Shown one piece after another: positions 56,703 through 64,000 of a stretch of DNA of 64,000 bases; the stretch's first letter is position 1, and each line of letters begins with the position of its first letter. The stretch is from NCBI GenBank assembly GCA_021030915.1, contig JAGEMR010000063.1, forward strand, positions 102,703 to 166,702, read 5' to 3'. Source of the stretch: Astrothelium macrocarpum. Taxonomy: Eukaryota; Ascomycota; Dothideomycetes; Trypetheliales; Trypetheliaceae. Under the pieces are notes generated by a model. The model ran no database searches. It saw only the letters and a list, made by a program, of their open reading frames with translations, and was not told where the DNA came from. Both the position numbers and the translations under genes were made by a program.

Positions 56703-57053
56703 GAAATCATCAGCCCGATGATTATCCGTTATTTGATTATATGACGTATTTTTGCCATTTATTTTGAATTAATATCTCACAAATCTGCTCTTTTTATATT
56801 TTATCGTTTGCGTCTTATTTCTATCTTACGCGAGACCTTTATCATAATACGTCCCTATCGTAATTATTTTCGTCAAAAATTGGAATGTCGTCTGAATTCT
56901 GAATCGCAAAAATACCTAGAATGTGTTCGTCGTGGCCGGTCATATAATCTGGCTTTTTCGCCGATTTCATTTGATTATTTGAACAATCAGATGAATAAAA
57001 TTTGGAATAAAATGATGACTTCTATAACGAAGACGGATCGTTTTTATAAATAA
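56703..57053 (+). other. Antisense reading frame inside the Gypsy element, better preserved than pol
   Basis: On the strand opposite to pol, an open stretch in the frame ending at 57053 runs from about 56745 and encodes a protein-like sequence of about 100 residues with normal amino-acid use, including S-Q-K-Y-L-E-C-V-R-R-G-R-S-Y-N-L-A-F and D-Y-L-N-N-Q-M-N-K-I-W. Just upstream a different frame reads N-H-Q-P-D-D-Y-P-L-F-D-Y-M-T-Y-F-C-H-L-F, so the original frame has probably been shifted. I recognise no family. Position between integrase and the 3' LTR, in antisense, is that of an accessory ORF. Confidence 0.5.
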
Positions 57054-57964
57054 TTTGATTTTTTACGATATCAATAATAAAAATTGATATCGGAAAAAAT
57101 GGAAAATATTGTTGATTTAAAAAAGAACGAAAAAAAATCTGAAAAGATTATCGCGGTCGAGGAGAGAGATTCTTTTCATTCTTCGGTCGGAATTTTTTGA
57201 AATATTCGTTCTGAATCATTATTCTACGATATTTTTAATTCATCTTTCGATTATTTTATGACTAATTTATCTGATTTTTCTTTTTCTAATGAAAATATCG
57301 AAATTTCTATTGATAATCCTTCAAATAACTGATGGGTTCTTATATATTTTCTGAATATGGATATCCTTTTCATTTGATCAGATAAATCTGATTCTTTTGA
57401 TCTAAAATTTCCTTGATTTCGAATTTATTTTCTTTTTCTGATTCAAAATAAAACGTTTTTTAATATGATGTCGTTACATCTATTGATTATAATAAAAATA
57501 TATAAAATATTGGATGGATTTTGATATTTTATGATAGTTTCAATTTAAAATTCATTGATTTCTTTTATTTCTGTATTAAAAATGATCCGATTTTGATTAA
57601 TCCAAATTTTTTGATTAATAATTTATTTTTGAAATTTTTGATAAATAAATATATTTTATTCCTCTTTTTTAATTGAAGTCCATTTTTTTTAAAAATATTA
57701 ATTTTTTTATTTTTGATTAATATTTATTGATTATTTTTTTTTAATATTTTTCCGTATTTCTATTAAAATTTTTAATTTCTATAATATATTTTATTATATT
57801 TGATCTGAAGATATTCCTATATTATATTTAATTTGGTTTTCGTTATTTTGATTTAAAATATATTCTATTGATGTTTTTTGAATGATTATTGATATTCTTT
57901 GATTCAATATTAATTATATTATAAATAATAAAAATATCCAATTATTTTATTGATTATTCATATA

Positions 57965-58143
57965 ATATCTTAAATATTATTCCAATATTTGGTTTATATG
58001 TTTTATTTAACCGTCCGTTTTTTTATGATATATCGTGGATATTTTTAATTTGATTCTGAATTCATTTAAAATTGTTTTCTAATAGATTAATATAAATTTT
58101 CAATTTTTATCAAATATGACGTTTGCCGGAATTCCAAAATATT
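57965..58143 (-). pseudogene. Gypsy integrase core remnant
   Basis: Minus-strand reading gives F-G-I-P-A-N-V-I-F-D-K-N followed, after stops, by S-T-I-Y-H-K-K-T-D-G, a stop, I-K-H-I-N-Q-I-L-E, a stop and Y-L. These align with the integrase core pattern around its second catalytic Asp and the later H-P-x-T-D-G segment. The stops correspond to Gln codons changed by C-to-T. Confidence 0.8.
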
Positions 58144-58989
58144 TAATTAATTTTTGAAATAATAATTTGATTATATAAATTATTTTATATATCTTTTTGA
58201 ATTATTTAATAATGATATATTTCGTTAATTTATTTATAATGATCATAATTATATCGTATTTTAATCCTATTATTGGATTCTTTGATTCTGATAAATCTAT
58301 AATGAAATTTATAATAATTTATTCGAATGATTTATACAATGATTTTATTGATATAATTATTCTTTTTTTTATTTACATATTATATTTGTTTTTTTGATAT
58401 GGTTCATATTTAATAATATAATTTTGGATATATTCTTTCATCTTTTTAAAATGGGAGTTTCGTTGGATATTTTTAATGATTTATACGATTTCTGAATATT
58501 CATAAAATAATCTATTATAATATTTTTCAATGATTTTTTTGATTTTTTCTGATGAAATCATCATTTTTTATTCTATTTATTAATTTCGTTTAAATTTTAT
58601 CAGAATTATATTAATTTTTTTATAATTCTTTAATAACGTATCATTTTGATTAATTTGAAAGATTATTCGATTTTTGATTTTTTTTATTATATAATCCGAT
58701 TTTCGATTTAAAATATCGGTTTTAGAATTATCTTTTTCTGATATATGTTTGATGATAAATTTGTATTATTTTAAAAATTCTGATCATTTGATTTGTCATC
58801 AATTTAATTATTTCATTATTATGAAATAGATGAAATTTTTATGATCTATGAAAATTTCCAGAAATAATAATCCTTCAATATATATCTTCTAATATTATAA
58901 TATAATAATTATGATAAGAAATTCTTTATCGTGAATATTATAATTTTATTCTGATTTTGAAAATTTTTTTGAATAATATTTTATTGAAT

Positions 58990-59514
58990 ACCATTTTTCA
59001 TTTTATATTTACTGATATAAATATGTTTTTATTATCAAATCAGACATATTAATTTCAATTTATATTGATTCTGATGATTTAATGATTTTTAATACAGGAT
59101 TTCGTAAATAATTTTTCTTAAATATTTCGAATGTCCTTCTTTCATTTTTTCCGAAAATGAATTTTTTTTTATTTTTAATCAATTCCGTTAAAGATTATAT
59201 TTTGAAGGAATATTTTTTAATGAATCTTCTATTATAATTGACGAATTTTAAAAAGAACTGGACGTCTTTCATATTCTTTGATTTTGGCCAATCTTTAATT
59301 GATTCTATTTTATCCGGATTAATTTTTATGATTCCTATTCCAATAATATAATCTAAAAAACTCATTTTTTTGATCCAGAATTTATATTTCAATAATTTCA
59401 ATTATAAATCTCGTTTATTAAATTCTTTAAATATTTATCGTATATATTATATATATTCTTTTTTGATTTTTGAATAAATAAAAATATCATTTAAATACGT
59501 TATTACGAATTTAT
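58990..59514 (-). pseudogene. Gypsy reverse transcriptase / RNase H remnant
   Basis: At 59472-59514 (minus) the catalytic box reads Y-L-N-D-I-F-I-Y-S, where one active-site Asp has become Asn. The open frame 59401-59195 gives F-L-D-Y-I-I-G, then I-K-D-W-P-K-S-K-N-M-K-D-V-Q-F-F-L and N-Y-N-R-R-F-I-K, the connection region typical of Gypsy RT. Further on, N-P-V-L-K-I-I and I-E-I-N-M-S-D-L match the start of RNase H, with its first catalytic Asp also replaced by Asn or shifted. Confidence 0.88.
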
Positions 59515-60313
59515 TAAAATATGATTATAACGTATTATTAATAAATATTTGACAATTAACTGATATATTTATAAATTCAAATAATATAATAAGATATTCA
59601 AAATATTCATATTTTATTCGAAATATTATTTTTCATTTTTCATTTTCTTTCATTCGTATAAGATTATAAATTTTTAATAAATCCAATTTGATAAATCATT
59701 ATATATCTGAAAATCTATTCTATAATTCCGTAATATTGGATAATGAATATCGGTTTTTAATTATTATTTTATTAAATTATTGATAATTTATATAAAATTA
59801 TAAATTTTTATTTTTTTTTGATACGAAAAGAATCGGATATTCTATAAATGATTCTGATTTTCTAATAAAATCTTTTTTCAGATTTTTATTTAAATATTTT
59901 CTTAATATTTTAAATTTTTTATTGGATAATATATAAATGGATTTGAATATAGATTATTTTTTCATAAAGAATTTTATTTTATAATTCCATAATTGATGTT
60001 TAAATAATATTTTAATATCTAATTCTTTTTTAAAAAAATATATCCATTTTTTATATTTTAAAAGAATTTTAAAAACGATTAGAATTATTTTTAAATTATT
60101 AATTTTTCGATTTTTTTATTTTATTGGAATATCTATTATATCCGAGATTCTTTTAATAAAAATTTCGTTTTTTGAAATGATTTATATAAAATAATCATTC
60201 ATTTCATCTTTTATCATATTTAAATATAAAAATTTCGATATAATTTCATAATTATATTCATTTATTTCCAATATTCCATTTTTTTAATTAATTATTGGAT
60301 TATATTATTATAA

Positions 60314-60586
60314 TCAAAATAATTTTAATATGATATTATATCTGGCCATGATTATGATATTAAATGTGATTTTTTCAGTATATTCTACGATAATTATAAA
60401 TATTGGCCGAATTTTTTCCGAAATTTCGCCGATTTCTGATATTTTTTCTTCTATTATTACGCGTATTACGTATTTTTGGTCTTTTAATTTGATTAATAAA
60501 TTTAATAAATTTTGAAATATTTTGAATACGAAATTCCTATTTATTTCTGAATCGATTAATATCTTAATTCCCTTTTTTTTTTCCAA
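60314..60586 (-). pseudogene. Gypsy aspartic protease remnant
   Basis: A 90-codon open frame begins with K-I-L-I-D-S-E at about 60545-60571, where the active-site D-S-G has become D-S-E (a G-to-A change), and ends with M-A-R-Y-N-I-I-L-K-L, which resembles the flap/C-terminal segment before the RT domain. The position upstream of RT fits. Confidence 0.7.
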
Positions 60587-62715
60587 TATTATTATAATAT
60601 ATAATAAATGATTGAATGTCTGAATAATATTTAAATTTATATGCGCATTTTATATATAAAATTTAAATCTTTTTTCTATAATAAATGTATTTTTATTATA
60701 ATTTATCTGATGGATGTGAATGGATATTATATTATTCCGTAATTATTATGATATAAACAATTCTTTCTATTTTTATAGAATCGTTCATTAATTAATATAT
60801 ATTTTCCTTTTTATTTCTAATGAACAAAATAATTAATAAAATTATAATTCTTTTAAAATTATCGTTTATATTATTCTAATTTTTTTATTATATGAATTTT
60901 ACAATTCTCGTTTTTATATTGATAATAATACATTTTTTTATAATCTGAATATTTTCTATTTACGAATAATTATTTCTAAAAATAATTTCTGATTCAATAA
61001 TCATAAATAGATTATATTGATAAATTCATTTAAAAATATTTTACATTTTTTTTAAATAATGATATATTCATAAATATGATTTTTTCTATCTCTTTATCTA
61101 TAAATATATTTCTTTATTATTGATCATATATATATCTTTTACAATTTTTATTATAATATTGATATTATTACATTTTCCGGTATTCAAAATGTTATAAATT
61201 TTATGTGTCAATGATATTATTTCATCAAACGTTTTTTTTTATTTTTTGATATTTCCGATATTCTGATAATTAATATTTTTGATTTCAATATTTTTCTGAT
61301 AAAATTAATCATTTATGATCCGAATTGATTATATCAAATAAAATATTTTTCTGTATTTCGAAATTTTCTGATAATAATTTCATTAAAATCCCGAATTATT
61401 CTTTAAAAATTTATATTATAACAATATATACTGAATAATTAGAAATTATATATAATCTGATTATAAAATGATTTTCATAATTAAATTATTTTAATATTTT
61501 TCTAATATATTATTGAAATATGAATTCGGTTATTGGCTATTCTCGTATAATTCGATTTATTTATTGATTTATTTATATAATATATTTTTGTATTTTTTTA
61601 CGAATTATTTATAAATTTTTTAATATCGAAGATAGATTATTCTTCCTATCATTATTTTATTGGTCGAATTGCCATTCATTTTTCTCGTCGGATACTTTCT
61701 GAATAATCCCTTCAATTAAAATTTTTTCATTCAAATAATTGATTAAAATCATATTGATTTCTTTTTTTATGATTATAATTTTTTATCGTATTATATTGGA
61801 TTTGGATCGGCAATTTTTTATAAAATATCCTTTTTTTTTATAAGAATAATATTTTTTATCCTTAAATCTCTTTTTCAGATGGACATTATTTTTTTTTTTT
61901 CCTTTTTCAATAAAATTAAAATCCATCAGATCGTCATAATCGTTATTCTGAATTCATGAATTTCTCCATCCAATGATTAATTTTCAGTCTTTTCTTTTTT
62001 TTAAAATTCTCATATATAATTTATCATTTAAATCAATCATTATTTTCATTAATTATAATAGAATATTTATGACATCTATATAATATATTAATTCGTCTTT
62101 GATATTATCTTTAAATTTTTTATAAAATATGAAATAGAATATTTCGTCATTTCATTCAATTTATTGAACATATTTCTGAAATTTAATTATATAATCTACC
62201 ATTGAAATCTTTTATTTAATATTCAGAATCATTTATTCGGCTATTATTTATTGATTGAATATTCCGAACATTTTAACAATTTTTCTTTTGAATATACCAA
62301 AATTTTGAAATATATTATTGATCATCTAATCTCCAATTTCTATTATATAATTAATGAAACGTGATCGGATCCAATGAAATATTCTTCCTTTTATAAACGT
62401 GATTATAAAAAGAAATTGATTGATCATCATAATACCTTCAAATATGAAATATAATTGAATAATATTGAATCAATCTTTCATTTTAAAATGATTTTCATAA
62501 AAATCGTCAGATTTTCTGACTTTTCCATTAAATCGTGATGTGGGTCGGTTTCCTCCAATCTGAGATATATTATCGCCATTTTATGATTATTCTTATTGAC
62601 TCATTTTAAGAATATTCAACATATTATGATTTTAAATATTTTTGGAATCAAATTTATTTGGGATTAAAATAATTTCTAAAATGAATCGATAAAAAATTGA
62701 ATTAATAAAAAATAA

Positions 62716-63022
62716 TATGATTTGATAATTCAAAATTCTATTAAAAATATTATCAAAAATTAATTTAAAAAATGATTTTAAATATAACAAAATCATAATA
62801 ATCGCGTTACGTTTTTATATATTGAATAATCTTGATGGCTATCACGTTGAATAATTGAACGTTTATTATGATTTATACAATGAATATATTAAGCGCCCTC
62901 TGTGTTCAGTTATTTGAACACGCTGATCACTTCCCCGCGTTTATCACAAACGACCAGGGTCTGTACTAGCTCACAGGCCTGATAAGTAGCGTGATACGCC
63001 CCGTTCGGAGGTGGTCCTAACA
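62716..63022 (-). repeat. Right LTR (5' LTR of the element)
   Basis: Partner of 56380-56686. Its first (inner) half is strongly AT-shifted, while its outer half from about 62895 keeps GC-rich words such as CGCCCTCTGTGTTCAG and CCCCGCGTTTATC that are degraded in the left copy. Confidence 0.88.
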
Positions 63023-64000
63023 GAACATCAAATTAATTCTCACCACCACGCCTTCAGATACGAATCACATCACGAATATGGATCCAATTGAAATAATAAT
63101 TGTTGTAATAAATGTATAAAAATATTCTAATTATATTCATATAATAAAAGAATATAAAATTAACCGTTCGATGTTATTAAAATGTCATAAAAAAATCATC
63201 AAATTAAAAAAAGCTATTTATTAAAATGAATTAATAAATCTTTTTATATAGGGTCTACCACGGTGTTTTGAGACAGCCTATATTTTGAAACACGCTGTAT
63301 ATACGTTCCGCATGCGATCAATACAAAATTTACATACATTCAATCATGATTATTCAAATTTTTTTTAAAAAAAAAAAATAGAATTAAAAAATAAAATAAA
63401 AATTATTTATAATATATTTTTTCAAAATTCATTTTTATTTATTCGTGAAATTATATATATATTTAAAATTATTTATACAATTTTGATATATAAATTAAAT
63501 GATAATTAATTATATATTATAATTATAAAATCACGATAATTTTTAATAAATATTAAAAAATTACTTTTAATTTATTAGATTAAATAATATATTATTATAA
63601 AAATTCTAATTATATATTTATTATTGATTGAATTTATTAAATTTTTACGAAAAAAATATATTTATTATATATTTTATTTATATTTTATATAAATTTATTT
63701 TAAATTAATTGATATCTATTAAATTAATTATTTTATTAAATAATATTTTTAGATTTATAATATATATATTATTTAATTTGAATTTATTCGTATAAATAAA
63801 ATTATTATAAAAATAATGAATTATTGATTTGATATATTCAAAATATAATAAAAAAATATAAATATAATATTTCAAATATTTATAATATAAATAAATCAGA
63901 TTTTGATATTAAAAAAAAAAATTATTTAAAATATTAATTCATTTTAATATAAAAAAAAATAAAAAATGATAATAAATAAATAAAAATAAATTATAATGAT
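63023..64000. other. AT-rich tail with two less-degraded patches
   Basis: Almost entirely A/T with no coding potential. Two short islands keep normal composition: 63023-63100, next to the LTR, and about 63250-63330. The second contains two imperfect copies of an 18-19-bp unit (TTTTGAGACAGCCTATA and TTTTGAAACACGCTGTATA), which could be the end of another degraded transposon. The window ends inside this block. Confidence 0.6.

Larger units (their letters stand above)
56380..63022 (-). mobile_element. Ty3/Gypsy LTR retrotransposon, RIP-degraded, minus orientation
   Basis: Two direct repeats of equal length (307 bp) bound about 6.0 kb of very AT-rich DNA. Read on the minus strand the order is protease, reverse transcriptase, RNase H, integrase, which is the Gypsy order. 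A polypurine tract (AAAAAAGGAGAAT on minus, about 56689-56701) adjoins the left LTR and so marks it as the 3' LTR, agreeing with minus orientation. Domains are broken by many stops, and differences between the LTRs are mostly C-to-T or G-to-A, as RIP produces. No matching target-site duplication is seen (left AGTAA, right GAACA). A gag region should lie at about 60.7-62.6 kb but is too degraded to show. Confidence 0.88.

Noticed and set aside
58197..58397. Plus-strand 66-codon frame in the AT-rich block
   Set aside because: Composed of Ile/Phe/Asn/Tyr as expected by chance in A/T-only sequence and antisense to the integrase region.
56375..63027. Target-site duplication for the Gypsy element
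   Set aside because: The 5-bp flanks AGTAA and GAACA do not match, and shifting the LTR ends by a few bases does not help; RIP transitions alone cannot reconcile them.

Overview
The window is nuclear DNA of a filamentous ascomycete (Pezizomycotina). The evidence is the short introns (mostly 49-73 bp, GT..AG with CTAAC/CTAAT-like branch sites), fungus-specific families (Clr5 domain, SUR7/PalI, PTH11-type rhodopsin-like receptor, DUF7587-like protein), and an AT-rich block carrying a retroelement mutated in the manner of repeat-induced point mutation (RIP). A Leotiomycetes-like source is my guess from general style only.

Layout. 1-34 kb is a mixed, partly accessory region: the 3' end of an amidase, a Clr5/ankyrin-like regulator, the CAF-1 subunit CAC2, a Na+/H+ antiporter, a small membrane protein, a kelch/BTB protein, a 1-Cys peroxiredoxin, an FAD monooxygenase, a GMC oxidoreductase, a metacaspase, a broken metallophosphoesterase, a glycine-rich small protein, an NAD-dependent epimerase and a rhodopsin-like membrane protein. 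Seven copies of one small inverted-repeat element (MITE, about 230-245 bp) are scattered here and nowhere else in the window. Six copies have a perfect 4-bp target-site duplication and one an imperfect one. One copy sits inside an intron of the epimerase gene, immediately after the splice donor.

34-55 kb is conserved housekeeping: RAD2/XPG nuclease, SUR7-family protein, PNG1-like protein (catalytic Cys replaced by Val), UTP4 (ribosome biogenesis), a DUF7587-like protein, ribosomal protein uS5 (RPS2) and the PPZ-type phosphatase.

56.4-64 kb is a sharp switch to very AT-rich DNA. It holds a 6.6-kb Ty3/Gypsy retrotransposon in minus orientation, bounded by two 307-bp LTRs. Protease, reverse transcriptase, RNase H and integrase motifs are all recognisable but riddled with stops and C-to-T/G-to-A type changes. 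A better preserved reading frame lies antisense to pol next to the left LTR. Beyond the right LTR is a further AT-rich tail.

The genes do not form an obvious pathway. The peroxiredoxin, monooxygenase, GMC oxidoreductase and epimerase are redox enzymes lying near one another, but there is no biosynthetic core enzyme, so I do not call a metabolite cluster. Exon structures were deduced by hand from reading-frame continuity, splice signals and family conservation.
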